From assembly GCF_000765695.2 (NCBI RefSeq), contig NZ_JRPB02000003.1, positions 157,269 to 221,268 of the forward strand: 64,000 nucleotides of DNA, given 5' to 3'. Under the pieces are notes generated by a model, which was not told the DNA's origin, did not search any database, and saw nothing but the letters and a program-made list of their open reading frames with translations. A program made the position numbers and the translations under genes. Source of the DNA: Helicobacter sp. MIT 11-5569. GTDB taxonomy: Bacteria; Campylobacterota; Campylobacteria; Campylobacterales; Helicobacteraceae. Within the stretch, counting starts at the first letter, position 1. Each line of letters opens with the position of its first letter. Positions 50,289-59,360 of this stretch are shown one piece after another.

Positions 50289-51707
50289 TTATTTTATTTT
50301 GCTTGTGATAAATTCTACAACAGCGCGCACTCCAGCCCCTGTTGCTCCAAAGGGATTAACCCCCCAAGCTTTTTCCACATAAGCTGGTCCTGCAATATCT
50401 AAATGTAGCCATTTTTGTTGCAGAGATTCTTCTACAAATTCTCCCAAAAACATTCCTGCACTAATTGCACTTCCATAGCGACTAGAGGGAATATTGCATA
50501 AATCTGCGACTTCGGAGTTAAAAAGTTTGCGCAAATAGGGATTAAAAGGCAATGTTACGCTAAGTTCCCCAGCATTAAATGCAGCTCTGTTAAATTCTTC
50601 TGCTAGTTTTGTATTGTATCCCATAACACCGGTGCTATAATCTCCAAGTGCTACGACACAAGCACCAGTTAGTGTAGCAAGGTCTAACAAAAAATCAGGC
50701 TTTAAATCACTTGCATAGCTTAAGCAATCTGCTAATACTAAACGTCCCTCCGCATCAGTATTGCGCACTTCTATGCTTTTTTGATTGCGTGCAATTAAAA
50801 TATCATCAGGTTTATACGCATCTCCCCCAATCATATTTTCTGCTAGCCCTAAGATTCCGTGTATTTCAGCTTGTAAGTTAAGTTTAGCGACAGCTTCTAA
50901 GATTCCAAGCACAGCGCAAGCTCCGCTTTTGTCAGCTTTCATTGTTGTCATATAATCACCCGGCTTTAAGCTAAGCCCTCCAGAATCATAAGTTAAGCCT
51001 TTTCCAACAAGGACAAATTTAGGTAGTTTTTTGCCTTTACCAACCTTCGGCAGGTAGGTTAAATGCACTAAATAAGGAGCATTTGCGCTTGCTTTTGCGA
51101 CTGCTAAAAATGCGTGCATTTGTTCTTGTTTTAAGAATTTTTTGTCATAAATTTCACAAGAGATTCCAACTTTTTTCGCTCTTTTTTTAGCGACTTCTGC
51201 AATATATTTTGGTGTTGCAATTGCAGGGGGAGTATTAATAAGTTCGCGCGTGTGGTTAATGCTTGTGCTAAGGTGTTCTGCTTTTTCGATAACTGCTTTT
51301 AGTGCAGTGGTATCAAGTTTTGGTGCGTGGAGATGAATTTCTTTTAGAGAGCTTTTTACTTTTTTGCTTTTAAAAGTCTCAAAAGTGTAGTTTCCAAGTA
51401 GAAATCCTTCGCACACTTCTTTGGCAATTTGTAAGCTATCCACACTAAGGCTTGCAGAAGAAATTTTGAGTTTTTTTATACTTGGAATCGCATTAGCAAC
51501 CGCATCACGCACAGCATTAGGGAAAGGATAGGTATGGCTATCAATTCCTATGAAAAATTGCCCTCCAATAAAACAGCAACCTTCACCTTTATAATCCCTT
51601 AGTGCAAGTGCATCTTTTTGTTCTTTTGTGAGATTTTTTGGCAATTTTTTGTCAAAAATCAAAAGGATTTCTAAATCACTTTTTTTATCACTTACTAGAA
51701 TTTTCAT
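50289..51707 (-). CDS. pepA: leucyl aminopeptidase (M17)
   Basis: PepA is a hexameric two-metal cytosolic aminopeptidase. The 472-residue product has the metal ligands in VGKGLTYDSGGLSLKPGDYM, MKADKSGACAVLG and NTDAEGRLVLADCL, where the Asp-Ala-Glu-Gly-Arg pentad is the family signature. The N-terminal domain is less conserved. It follows the DedA gene at one base and precedes ychF. Confidence 0.95.
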   Translation of the reverse strand: MKILVSDKKSDLEILLIFDKKLPKNLTKEQKDALALRDYKGEGCCFIGGQFFIGIDSHTYPFPNAVRDAVANAIPSIKKLKISSASLSVDSLQIAKEVCEGFLLGNYTFETFKSKKVKSSLKEIHLHAPKLDTTALKAVIEKAEHLSTSINHTRELINTPPAIATPKYIAEVAKKRAKKVGISCEIYDKKFLKQEQMHAFLAVAKASANAPYLVHLTYLPKVGKGKKLPKFVLVGKGLTYDSGGLSLKPGDYMTTMKADKSGACAVLGILEAVAKLNLQAEIHGILGLAENMIGGDAYKPDDILIARNQKSIEVRNTDAEGRLVLADCLSYASDLKPDFLLDLATLTGACVVALGDYSTGVMGYNTKLAEEFNRAAFNAGELSVTLPFNPYLRKLFNSEVADLCNIPSSRYGSAISAGMFLGEFVEESLQQKWLHLDIAGPAYVEKAWGVNPFGATGAGVRAVVEFITSKIK

Positions 51708-51708
51708 T

Positions 51709-52293
51709 TTAATCTCCCATTATCTTTTTTTCAACTTTTTGTGTAACTTTGTGTAAATAATAATAGATTCCACCACCCAAAAAAACTGCAAATGGAATTG
51801 CAACATAATAGTGCTCTTTTGCATAATGCACTATGGCGAGTAATTCTTCTCCAAAATAATAGGCTAGAATAATGGTGATTGCAGCCCAAACAAGTGCGCT
51901 AATAAAATTAATAAAAGCAAAGGTTTTTGCGCTATATCTTGTAACACCAATGCTCATTGGAATGACAGTGCGCATTCCATAGAGATAGCGTTGCACAAAA
52001 ATAATTGGCCAGCCATAACGTTGCAAGAGCAAATGTGCAAGGGCAAATTTTCTACGTTGCGTTTGTAATTTTTTGTAAATGAATTGCTTATTGTAGCGTC
52101 CTATGTAGAAATACACTTGGTCTCCAACAAATCCGCCAAGCCCAGCAACGAAAATCGCAATAGGAATTGTCATATGCCCAGTGTGGCACATAATCCCAGC
52201 CATAATTAGTCCAAGCTCGCCCTCTAAAGTGCTCCAAATAAACAAGATAATATAGCCGTATTCTTGTAACCATTGTGTAAATAATTCTTCCAC
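51709..52293 (-). CDS. DedA-family membrane protein
   Basis: The 194-residue product has four to five hydrophobic segments and DedA landmarks: the acidic WSTLEGELGLIMAGIM near the N-terminus, GGFVGDQVYFYIGR and FVQRYLYGMRTVIPMSIGV with the conserved Arg pair. DedA proteins are proposed lipid flippases, for undecaprenyl phosphate or aminophospholipids, and affect proton-motive force and antibiotic tolerance. Which lipid here is not known. It abuts pepA. Confidence 0.88.
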   Translation of the reverse strand: MEELFTQWLQEYGYIILFIWSTLEGELGLIMAGIMCHTGHMTIPIAIFVAGLGGFVGDQVYFYIGRYNKQFIYKKLQTQRRKFALAHLLLQRYGWPIIFVQRYLYGMRTVIPMSIGVTRYSAKTFAFINFISALVWAAITIILAYYFGEELLAIVHYAKEHYYVAIPFAVFLGGGIYYYLHKVTQKVEKKIMGD

Positions 52294-52347
52294 TCTCTAT
52301 CTGCCCATTTAAATTAAGTTAAACGCAAAATTCTAACAAAAATTTGC

Positions 52348-52686
52348 TTAATTCCTCTCTATCCCTTCGCCTTCTAAAGCAATATTATGTTTTTTTAGTG
52401 CAAAATAATTCGCGTCAATATAATAAATATTGTTTAATCCCATAGAAACAAGCTGTGAGCCAAAATCTGCTGCTGTTGCTCCGCTGTGGCAATAAAGTAG
52501 AATCTTTTTATCAGGATTTTCTTTTGCTATAAGTGCTATGCGCTGTAAGGATTCTATATTAAGAGCATCTTTGATGTGGCTGATTAAAAAATATCCTCTT
52601 GAGCGCAAATCAATACTAATAAAATCTTTTGTATCTAGCGTGTTTAGTGCTATGGGTTGTGCTAAACTTTTGTTTTTAATATACAT
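52348..52686 (-). CDS. single-domain rhodanese-like protein
   Basis: The 112-residue product has FISIDLRSRGYFLISHIKDA at the front and the active-site loop ILLYCHSGATAADFGSQL with Cys68-like nucleophile, CHSGAT being close to the CxxGxR/T rhodanese loop. Such proteins carry persulfide sulfur for various acceptors. It has no signal peptide. No sulfur pathway partners are adjacent; DedA is downstream and hemD divergent. Confidence 0.85.
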   Translation of the reverse strand: MYIKNKSLAQPIALNTLDTKDFISIDLRSRGYFLISHIKDALNIESLQRIALIAKENPDKKILLYCHSGATAADFGSQLVSMGLNNIYYIDANYFALKKHNIALEGEGIERN

Positions 52687-52724
52687 TTTACGCCCTTATT
52701 ATTGAAAATTTGCTAGAATAAAAA

Positions 52725-53423
52725 ATGGTCTATTATATCACAAAAACAAATCCAAATTTGGCGCATTTGCCGATTACAAAAGATGTTGCGATTCTCCCTT
52801 TAATCACATTGCAAACGCAGTTTGTTTCAAATATAGGGACACAACTTCAACAATGTGATAGCTTAATTTTTACTTCTAAAAATGCAATTTATGCTTTAAA
52901 TGAAAATTTAGAATCCTTAGAGCAGAGCAATGCATTAAAAGAGCGTTGGAAGAGTTTGCCAAATTTTGTCATAGGGCAAGGTAGCGCAAATGCGTTAAAA
53001 GAACTTGGAATGCAAGCAGAATTTATCGCCACACGTGCTTATGGAGAAATTTTTGCGCAAGAATTAATGACTCTTTTGCAAGGCAAAAAACCCTTATTTT
53101 TACGCGCAAAAAAAATTGCTTCAGAGATTCCAAAAATTTTAAGAGAAAATGGAATTGCTTTACAAGAAGCAATTTTATATGAAAATACCCCAAATCTTTT
53201 AGAAAATCCACCAAAATTACAAAGAGGTTCTATGATTTTATTTAGTGCCCCATCGCATATTGAGGCATTTTTGTTAAATTTTGTTTGGGATTGTAGTTAT
53301 ATTGCTATCTGCATTGGCGCAAGCACTAAAAAAGCTGCACAAAAATTGCTTCAAAATGCGGAAATTTTGCAATCTCCTGAGCCAAATGCGCATTGTGCAT
53401 TAGAATTTGCATTAAGGCTTTAG
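52725..53423 (+). CDS. hemD: uroporphyrinogen-III synthase
   Basis: HemD closes hydroxymethylbilane to uroporphyrinogen III, the common tetrapyrrole precursor. HemD sequences are poorly conserved; the 232-residue product shows the family pattern of two alpha/beta lobes: LIFTSKNAIYAL, FVIGQGSANALKELG, PLFLRAKKIASEIPKILREN, AILYENTPN, MILFSAPSHIEAFL and CIGASTKKAAQK. Convergent with and overlapping the M15 peptidase gene by 12 bases. Confidence 0.88.
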   Translation: MVYYITKTNPNLAHLPITKDVAILPLITLQTQFVSNIGTQLQQCDSLIFTSKNAIYALNENLESLEQSNALKERWKSLPNFVIGQGSANALKELGMQAEFIATRAYGEIFAQELMTLLQGKKPLFLRAKKIASEIPKILRENGIALQEAILYENTPNLLENPPKLQRGSMILFSAPSHIEAFLLNFVWDCSYIAICIGASTKKAAQKLLQNAEILQSPEPNAHCALEFALRL

Positions 53424-54155
53424 GGTTTTGACTTTCTTTGCATAGCAGAGAATCTCTGGACGATATTCAAAGTGCATCGTATCATAATGCCACCAACGCC
53501 CACCCCAAATAAAGCCTTCTTCTTCAAATGCTTGGATAATAACTTGCGGAATCATTGGAATATTTTGTTGAAAGGCTTTGTGTTTTAAATCCCACAACCA
53601 ATAGCGTGATTGCGCGACATTAATATCCATAGCGATTCCAAAACTATGCGGGCTTAGGCGGTTTGTCCCTGAAATTTTACGCCATTTATACGTCCCGCCG
53701 ATATTTTTTAGATATTGCATAAAAAGTGGATTTGTTTTTAAAAGTTTTTCTAAGCGCAATTTTGTGCGCAATAATGCTTCATACGCTCCATTTTGTGTAT
53801 TAAATAAAAGTGTTGTTCCATCTAGCCATTGCAGTGGTTTTAAATGCGATTCCACATTTGCTTTACTATCGCCATAAATACTTTTAAGGAACGCGTAATC
53901 TCTAATGCGCGTGCTGTCTTTATAGGATTCCATTGCATAAGATTTTAGAGGATAAGGATAAGCAAAGGAATCTGCAAGTTTGGAAGATTCTAATGCGAGA
54001 TTGTATTGTGCTATATTTTTAGGTGTAGAAATACTTGCAATCTCCCAATTATCTTTGAAATGCGGATAGTGTTGCAAAAGGCATTGTGTTGCAATTTTTG
54101 GATTTGCGAAAGCAAAATTTGCAAGAAATATAAAGAAGAAAAATCTATAAAACAA
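53412..54155 (-). CDS. M15-family D-Ala-D-Ala carboxypeptidase-like protein, exported
   Basis: The 247-residue product has a Sec signal (FFFFIFLANFAFA, cleavage near residue 18) and an M15C peptidase domain with zinc ligands in SPHSFGIAMDINV (His and Asp) and WWHYDTMHFEYRP (His). Such enzymes trim peptidoglycan peptides in the periplasm, here perhaps together with the Csd3-like M23 enzyme at 8717. It starts inside the 3' end of the DUF493 gene. Confidence 0.85.
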   Translation of the reverse strand: MFYRFFFFIFLANFAFANPKIATQCLLQHYPHFKDNWEIASISTPKNIAQYNLALESSKLADSFAYPYPLKSYAMESYKDSTRIRDYAFLKSIYGDSKANVESHLKPLQWLDGTTLLFNTQNGAYEALLRTKLRLEKLLKTNPLFMQYLKNIGGTYKWRKISGTNRLSPHSFGIAMDINVAQSRYWLWDLKHKAFQQNIPMIPQVIIQAFEEEGFIWGGRWWHYDTMHFEYRPEILCYAKKVKTLKP

Positions 54156-54402
54156 ATTTTATCCTAGAATCTTTTTGTAATGCTTGAAAAATCAAATCCC
54201 TTTCTTCTTGACTTTCTACTTCAATTTCAAGATTAATGCTGTGGTATTTGCCACCACTGCTTTCTTTTCCGGGTGTGTGAATAAACTCTTTGTTGATATT
54301 TTCTAATGCAGCTAAACGCAATGTATCTTTATCAAATCCAATAATGCGATAATGCCAAATGCAAGGGTATTGAATTTGACGATGAGCCGTAGTTTCTTGC
54401 AT
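54145..54402 (-). CDS. DUF493 (YbeD/HP0495-like) protein
   Basis: The 85-residue product has the ferredoxin-like alpha/beta layout of DUF493: QYPCIWHYRIIGFDKDTLRL, then GKYHSINLEIEVESQEERDL and FQALQKDSRIKFVL at the end. Members have been studied structurally (H. pylori HP0495, E. coli YbeD) without a fixed function. From memory HP0495 also lies next to a YbgC-type thioesterase, as here. Confidence 0.85.
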   Translation of the reverse strand: MQETTAHRQIQYPCIWHYRIIGFDKDTLRLAALENINKEFIHTPGKESSGGKYHSINLEIEVESQEERDLIFQALQKDSRIKFVL

Positions 54403-54411
54403 AAAAATCCT

Positions 54412-54792
54412 TTAAAGTGTATGAAAAATTTTCTCCGCCCAAGCTGGAATCTTTGTAATTTTTTGTGTGTTAGAATCCATACAAACAAGCGTCAATCGTG
54501 CTTTAAAAATTTCTTTTTGTGTGTTTTGTAGGCAAATGGTTTGCAGAAGTTGCACTGAAGCGTTTTTAAAAGCAATACATTGTGTTTGCACTTCTAATAA
54601 GTCGCCAAGTTTTGCAGGATACAAAAACTCAATTTGCATATCTTTGACGACAAACCCTATACCATTTTGTAAAGGTGGAATCCCTGCATTAAAAAAAACT
54701 TCAGAACGCGCTCTTTCACAAAATTTTAAATAATTTGCGTGATATACGATTCCACCACAATCTGTATCTTCATAAAATACGCGAATTTGCAT
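54412..54792 (-). CDS. ybgC: acyl-CoA thioesterase, YbgC type
   Basis: The 126-residue hotdog-fold product has RVFYEDTDCGGIVYHANYLK with the catalytic Asp of the YbgC/4-HBT family, RARSEVF and FKARLTLVCMDSNTQKITKIP. YbgC hydrolyses short or long acyl-CoA; in many bacteria it is in the tol-pal cluster, but not here. The DUF493 gene is nine bases downstream. Confidence 0.9.
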   Translation of the reverse strand: MQIRVFYEDTDCGGIVYHANYLKFCERARSEVFFNAGIPPLQNGIGFVVKDMQIEFLYPAKLGDLLEVQTQCIAFKNASVQLLQTICLQNTQKEIFKARLTLVCMDSNTQKITKIPAWAEKIFHTL

Positions 54793-54870
54793 TGTAAAAT
54801 CCTAAATTAAAATTCCCTGATTATACATAAACTCACTTCTTTTTGGCAAGTTTTTAAGAATCATATAAGG

Positions 54871-55929
54871 TTATTCTATAAAAATTCTAGCAGAATTTTG
54901 TGTGCTATAAGGCTCAATTTCTCCGATAATTTGTGCAGATTCTATGCCATTATCTTGCAGAGCTTTGCATAAAATTTGTGCTTGTGTTTTATCAAGCGCA
55001 AATACAAGCCCTCCAGAAGTTTGCGCATCAAAAAGCAGAATTTCTAATCCATAAAATTTTGAAGTTTTGGAGAGATTAAATTTACACAAATGTTGTGTTG
55101 CTTTTTCATTTCCACAACTTCCACCCGGAATAATTCCATCTTGCGCAAAAGAAATCGCTTCTTGGACAAGTGGAATCGCATTACCATTCAAGCGGATATT
55201 GATATTTGGATTTAGCATTTCGCTTAAATGTCCCAAAAGCCCGAATCCTGTAATATCTGTGCAAGCGTGAATTTCAAATTTGCTTGCAATCTCACAGGCT
55301 TTGCGATTAAGCGTTGCCATAATCTTAGAGATGTTTTCTTGTAGTTTAACATCTAAGAGATTTGCTTTTAGAGCTGTGGTTAAAACTCCCATACCAATGG
55401 GTTTTGTGAGAATTAGCGCATCGCCGACTTTTCCCCCATTGTTGCGCCAAATTTTATCAGGGTGAATAATCCCGCTGACGCTTAAGCCATATTTTTGCTC
55501 ATCATCGGCAATTGTATGTCCGCCAACAAGCGCACCTCCTGCTTCTTTGATTTTAGATAATCCACCTTCTAAAATAGCGTGCGCATAATCTTGCGGGATT
55601 CTGCACATATCCCATAGCATTAAATTAAGTGCGCAAGTTACAGAGCCACCCATCGCATAAACATCACTTAGAGCATTTGCTGCCGCGATTTGTCCATAAG
55701 CAAAGGGGTCATTGACCACAGGGGTAATAAAATCTGCTGTTTGCACAAGTGCTAATGTAGGGCTTAGACGATAAACTCCAGCGTCTTCATTGCCCTTAAA
55801 ATCGACTAAAATATTAGAATCTGCATTGTTGTGTAATGTGCTTGCAAGATGTGAGAGGTCTTCCAGACCTACTTTGCCCGCTCAACCAGCAACTTTAACA
55901 AAATGTGTGATTTTGATTTGTTTATCCAT
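54871..55929 (-). CDS. selD: selenide, water dikinase, itself a selenoprotein (UGA at residue 16)
   Basis: SelD makes selenophosphate from selenide and ATP, the selenium donor for selenocysteine. The plain reading frame seems to start at 55746 without the catalytic end, but extending upstream in frame gives ATG at 55929 and MDKQIKITHFVKVAG-TGA-AGKVGLEDLSH. The TGA (55882-55884) falls at the catalytic Cys/Sec of SelD, with the conserved Lys three residues later (UAGK; E. coli CGCK). The full product has 352 residues, and the downstream DFITPVVNDPFAYGQIAAAN and GGHTIADDE are typical. A hairpin follows the UGA. So this is an intact gene, not a truncated one. Confidence 0.93.
55856..55870 (-). 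promoter_or_regulatory. bacterial SECIS hairpin of selD
   Basis: On the minus strand AGGTCT, loop GGA, AGACCT: a perfect 6-bp stem that begins 11 bases after the UGA, with the loop 17 bases after it and G in the first two loop positions. This meets the known distance and loop rules for SelB-dependent decoding. Confidence 0.75.
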
Positions 55930-56056
55930 TTTTTACTCCATTGCCTAAATTCTAACATACTTTTTGTAAGTTTAACTTTGAAAATTTTTGAGTTTATGAG
56001 GTTGTTTTGGTAGAATTTTCCTTAAAATTCGTATGTATTTCACATAAGGAAAATTT

Positions 56057-56830
56057 ATGGAACTCCTAATTTCTGAACCTTTTTATAGTATTGCACTTTT
56101 TAGCATTGGAATCCTAACAGGAATCTTAGCGGGATTCTTTGGGATTGGAGGGGGAGCTATTTTAGTTCCTTTAGTGATGATGTTAGGGCATGATATTAAA
56201 ATTGCGATTGGAATCTCTATTATGCAGATGATTTTTTCTTCTGTGTATGGTTCTTATGTGAATTATAAACGCAAGCTTTTGAATGTAAAAGACGGAATTT
56301 ATGTTGGTATTGGTGGGTTGATTGGTGCTTCTTTTAGTGGAGTGATTATTGATAATGTTGCTTCAAAAACACTAGAAATTATTTTTAGTCTTTTTATTAT
56401 GTATTCTTTCATAAAACTTTTTAAAGCAAGTGCTTATGGCGGAGAAAAGCGCATAGGGGAGGGCGTAGCGTCAAAAATATTTTTAGTGCTTTGCGGCTGT
56501 GTTGTTGGTGTGTTTGCGATTTCTCTTGGTATTGGTGGCGGTATGATGTTAGCACCACTTTTGGCGTATTATTTAGGATATAGTAGCAAGCAAATTATTC
56601 CACTATCCTTATTTTTTGTGATTTTTTCTTCAGTATCTGGTTTTTCTTCTTTAGCATTGCATGGTTATGCAAGTTTTAAAGAAGGGATTATTGTTGGAAT
56701 CGCCTCTTTGATTGGCGTAAGGATTGGAATCTTTATGCTTTCTAAAATTGACGCGAAAAAACACAAAGTTACATTACTGATTATGTATGCAATCGTATTG
56801 AGCATAATGTTTAAAAAAATGTTTTTTTAG
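56057..56830 (+). CDS. TauE/SafE-family sulfite/organosulfonate-type permease
   Basis: The 257-residue product has eight or so membrane helices in two similar halves, each with a Gly-rich motif: GILAGFFGIGGGAILVPLVM and VGVFAISLGIGGGMMLAPLL. This is the TauE/SafE (DUF81) fold for sulfur-containing or small organic anions. Substrate not readable. Monocistronic, 128 bases after the divergent selD start, with AAGGAAAA before the ATG. Convergent with the kefB-like gene. Confidence 0.88.
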   Translation: MELLISEPFYSIALFSIGILTGILAGFFGIGGGAILVPLVMMLGHDIKIAIGISIMQMIFSSVYGSYVNYKRKLLNVKDGIYVGIGGLIGASFSGVIIDNVASKTLEIIFSLFIMYSFIKLFKASAYGGEKRIGEGVASKIFLVLCGCVVGVFAISLGIGGGMMLAPLLAYYLGYSSKQIIPLSLFFVIFSSVSGFSSLALHGYASFKEGIIVGIASLIGVRIGIFMLSKIDAKKHKVTLLIMYAIVLSIMFKKMFF

Positions 56831-56836
56831 CTAGAT

Positions 56837-58546
56837 TTATTCTTCAGATTCTTCTTTATCTTTTCCTAGTGCATCTTCTTGTTCTTCAATAGCCTTTAGA
56901 GCGAGATTAGAGAGAATCACCGCGCTTTCTTGTTGGCTATTTATTACACCATATAAGCCCATTCCTTTTAGCATTTCTTCTAAGCTGTCATCATCAGTTT
57001 GTGCGATGATTCTAACGCGATGTGAAATATCCATAATATGGTGGCAAGCTTGTGTGATTGTATTTGCAGATTCCACACACAAAATTACCACTGTGGAGTT
57101 TTGCACTTCAATTTCTCTGAATATCATTTTGTCAGTGATATTTCCATAAATGATATTAACCCCTTCTTTTTGCGCATTTTTTACGCGGTCATAATTAGAA
57201 TCAATCACAAGAGTGTTGAAGTTGCAATTCTCTAAAAATTTTAAAACCTTTTTTCCAAGCAATCCATATCCACACACAACAACATCATTAAAAGTTTCTT
57301 CCTGTGATGTGCTAAATGAGCCGTCTTTTGGTTGCGCTTGTGTTGGAATCCTAAGTAGTCTTAGCATAAACTCTGTGCAACTATCTAAACATTCCAAAAT
57401 AAAAGGTGTAGCAACCATTGAGAAAATCACCATTAAAGTTAGGAATTGATAAATTTCTTGCGGTGAAATTGTGGCTAAAAACTCTTGCCCAAAAATCGCA
57501 CTTAAGATTCCGCCATCTAATTTTAAATTTAGAATCTTATGTTGGCTTGCAAGCAAGAAAATCGCAAAAGAAAACTCTCCAATTTGTGAAAGAGAGAGCG
57601 CAATACGCATACCAACCTTAGCACCTCTAAATAAGCTCAAAAAGGCAAACATTATAAGCGTTTTTGTTAAAATCATCAAAGCACATAAAATTAGCACAAT
57701 GATAAAATATTTTGCCGCAAAGATTACATCAACTTGCATTCCAATGGTGATAAAAAATACTCCAAGCAATAAATCTCTAAAATACACCAAGACACTTGCT
57801 ACTTGATATTTAAAAGGAGAATTAGAAACAATCATTCCTGCTAAGAATGCCCCAAGCGATAAGGAGAATCCGAAATATTTGCTCAAATATGCAGAGCCTA
57901 GAACAATCAAAAACACCGTTCCTACAAAAATTTCATCAGTTTTCATTTTTGCACTAGAGCGTAGAACGATTCTTGCTAGAAAACGACCGGGTAAAATTAA
58001 TAGCAAAAGCACTACTAAAGCGGATAACCCTGTGCTTAAGAGCATTGCTCCCATACTCAAACTCGTATCGCTTAAGAGTTTAATAATGAGCAAAATAGGA
58101 ATCACAGCAATATCTTGAAAAACTAAAATCCCAACAGAAGCCGCACCATAAGGCGTTCTTGTTTGATTTGTTTCATTAAGATGCTTTAGCACAATCGCTG
58201 TTGATGAGAGACTTACCGCACTTGCAATGATAACAGAAGTGTTAAAATCAAAGCGTAATAAAAGATAACAAATTGCAAAAAATGCTGCAATAGAGATTCC
58301 AATCTGCAATCCGCCAAAAAGCAAGACTTCTTGTCGCATTTGTGTGATTTTTTTGAAGCTAAAATCTAGTCCAATCATAAACATCAAAAACACGATTCCA
58401 AGTTCGGCAGCTTCGTTTAAATCCACAGAATCTTCTAAGCGGAATCCAAAAATATAAGTTGTGAGTGTTCCTGTAACGATATATCCAATAATTGCAGGAA
58501 TCTTTAAGCGATTAAGCACGATTCCAGATATAACAGCCATTGCCAA
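56837..58546 (-). CDS. CPA2 cation:proton antiporter with TrkA-N domain (KefB-like)
   Basis: The product (569 residues from TTG at 58546) has about twelve membrane helices (LNRLKIPAIIGYIVTGTL, FMIGLDFSFKKI, SLSSTAIVLKHL, GAFLAGMIVSNSPF) and a cytoplasmic RCK/TrkA-N domain with the nucleotide motif VCGYGLLGKKVLKFL and LVIDSNYDRV. Such proteins exchange potassium or sodium for protons. The start is odd: an open frame continues upstream to the codon ATC at 58576-58574, which stands six bases from a full AAGGAG and would give MEPLLIIICVLAMAV, while the only nearby ATG (58581) is out of frame. The TTG/ATG downstream lack SD sequences. Confidence 0.85.
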   Translation of the reverse strand: MAMAVISGIVLNRLKIPAIIGYIVTGTLTTYIFGFRLEDSVDLNEAAELGIVFLMFMIGLDFSFKKITQMRQEVLLFGGLQIGISIAAFFAICYLLLRFDFNTSVIIASAVSLSSTAIVLKHLNETNQTRTPYGAASVGILVFQDIAVIPILLIIKLLSDTSLSMGAMLLSTGLSALVVLLLLILPGRFLARIVLRSSAKMKTDEIFVGTVFLIVLGSAYLSKYFGFSLSLGAFLAGMIVSNSPFKYQVASVLVYFRDLLLGVFFITIGMQVDVIFAAKYFIIVLILCALMILTKTLIMFAFLSLFRGAKVGMRIALSLSQIGEFSFAIFLLASQHKILNLKLDGGILSAIFGQEFLATISPQEIYQFLTLMVIFSMVATPFILECLDSCTEFMLRLLRIPTQAQPKDGSFSTSQEETFNDVVVCGYGLLGKKVLKFLENCNFNTLVIDSNYDRVKNAQKEGVNIIYGNITDKMIFREIEVQNSTVVILCVESANTITQACHHIMDISHRVRIIAQTDDDSLEEMLKGMGLYGVINSQQESAVILSNLALKAIEEQEDALGKDKEESEE

Positions 58547-58648
58547 GACACAGATGATTATAAGTAACGGCTCGATAGCATTCTCCTTTAAAAAACCGAG
58601 ATTATATAGTATTTATTATGTTAAAATTATAAAATATTACAATAATTT

Positions 58649-59014
58649 TTAAGAGGATTTTTCACCCTTAAAAATCAAAGCAACAGAATTTACACAATGG
58701 CGCGTGTTTTTTTCTGTAAATCCCTCTCCTAAAAAAACATGCCCAAGATGCCCACCGCAGTTTGCACAAAGAATTTCTGTGCGCCTACCATCAGCGTCTA
58801 ATTGTTCTTTGATTGCACCTTTAATACTTTCATCAAAGCTAGGCCACCCACAACCACTATGAAACTTGCTCTCCGAAGTGAAAAGCGGAGCGTTGCATTG
58901 CTTGCAGACATACACCCCTTTTTCAAAGAAATTTTCATATTCTCCGCTAAAAGGTGCTTCTGTGCCTTTGTGTAAAAGAACTCTTTGTTCTTCTGCATTG
59001 AGCGCATTATACAT
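58649..59014 (-). CDS. msrB: peptide-methionine (R)-S-oxide reductase
   Basis: MsrB reduces methionine-R-sulfoxide in proteins with thioredoxin as donor. The 121-residue product has two zinc CXXC pairs (CKQC and CANC), SKFHSGCGWPSFDE, GHLGHVF and the catalytic Cys in TRHCVNSVAL. The catalytic position is Cys, not Sec. No MsrA domain is fused. Its ATG lies inside the 3' end of rsfS (8-base overlap) behind AAGGAG. Confidence 0.95.
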   Translation of the reverse strand: MYNALNAEEQRVLLHKGTEAPFSGEYENFFEKGVYVCKQCNAPLFTSESKFHSGCGWPSFDESIKGAIKEQLDADGRRTEILCANCGGHLGHVFLGEGFTEKNTRHCVNSVALIFKGEKSS

Positions 59015-59360
59015 TAGCGATTCTCCTTTCTTTAAGAAGTTTTTGCAAAAACTCTTCTAAATTAAATTTTTTGCGTTGATTTTCTGTAAAAATATGCACA
59101 ATCACATCGCCCAAATCCGCCACAATCCAATCTGGATTCTCATCATCAATCTGAAAAAAACTCTCTCCCTTTTCTTTAAGCGGTTTTTTCAGCGCGTCTA
59201 AAAGTGCTAATGCATGGCGGTCGATAAGTGCTGTTGCAATCACAACATAATCCACAAAATAATCTGTTTGGCTAAGGTCAAAAACTTCAATATTTTCCGC
59301 TTTTTTATCTTCTAAAATTTGACAGATTTCTTGCGTGAATGCTTTTCTATCTTCTTGCAA
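59007..59360 (-). CDS. rsfS: ribosomal silencing factor RsfS
   Basis: RsfS binds ribosomal protein uL14 and blocks subunit joining in nutrient-poor conditions. The 117-residue product has ENIEVFDLSQTDYFVDYVVI, ATALIDRHALALLDAL and PDWIVADLGDVIVHIFT, all diagnostic. The start is TTG at 59360 with AAAGGA six bases before; it overlaps nadD by 49 bases. nadD-rsfS is a widely conserved pair. Confidence 0.94.
   Translation of the reverse strand: MQEDRKAFTQEICQILEDKKAENIEVFDLSQTDYFVDYVVIATALIDRHALALLDALKKPLKEKGESFFQIDDENPDWIVADLGDVIVHIFTENQRKKFNLEEFLQKLLKERRIANV

Noticed and set aside
54871..55746. selD as a truncated gene or pseudogene beginning at 55746
   Set aside because: The missing N-terminus is present in frame upstream, interrupted only by a UGA at the catalytic Sec position with a fitting SECIS hairpin, so the gene is intact.
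58649..59014. msrB as a third selenoprotein
   Set aside because: The catalytic position reads Cys (TRHCVNS) with no in-frame UGA.
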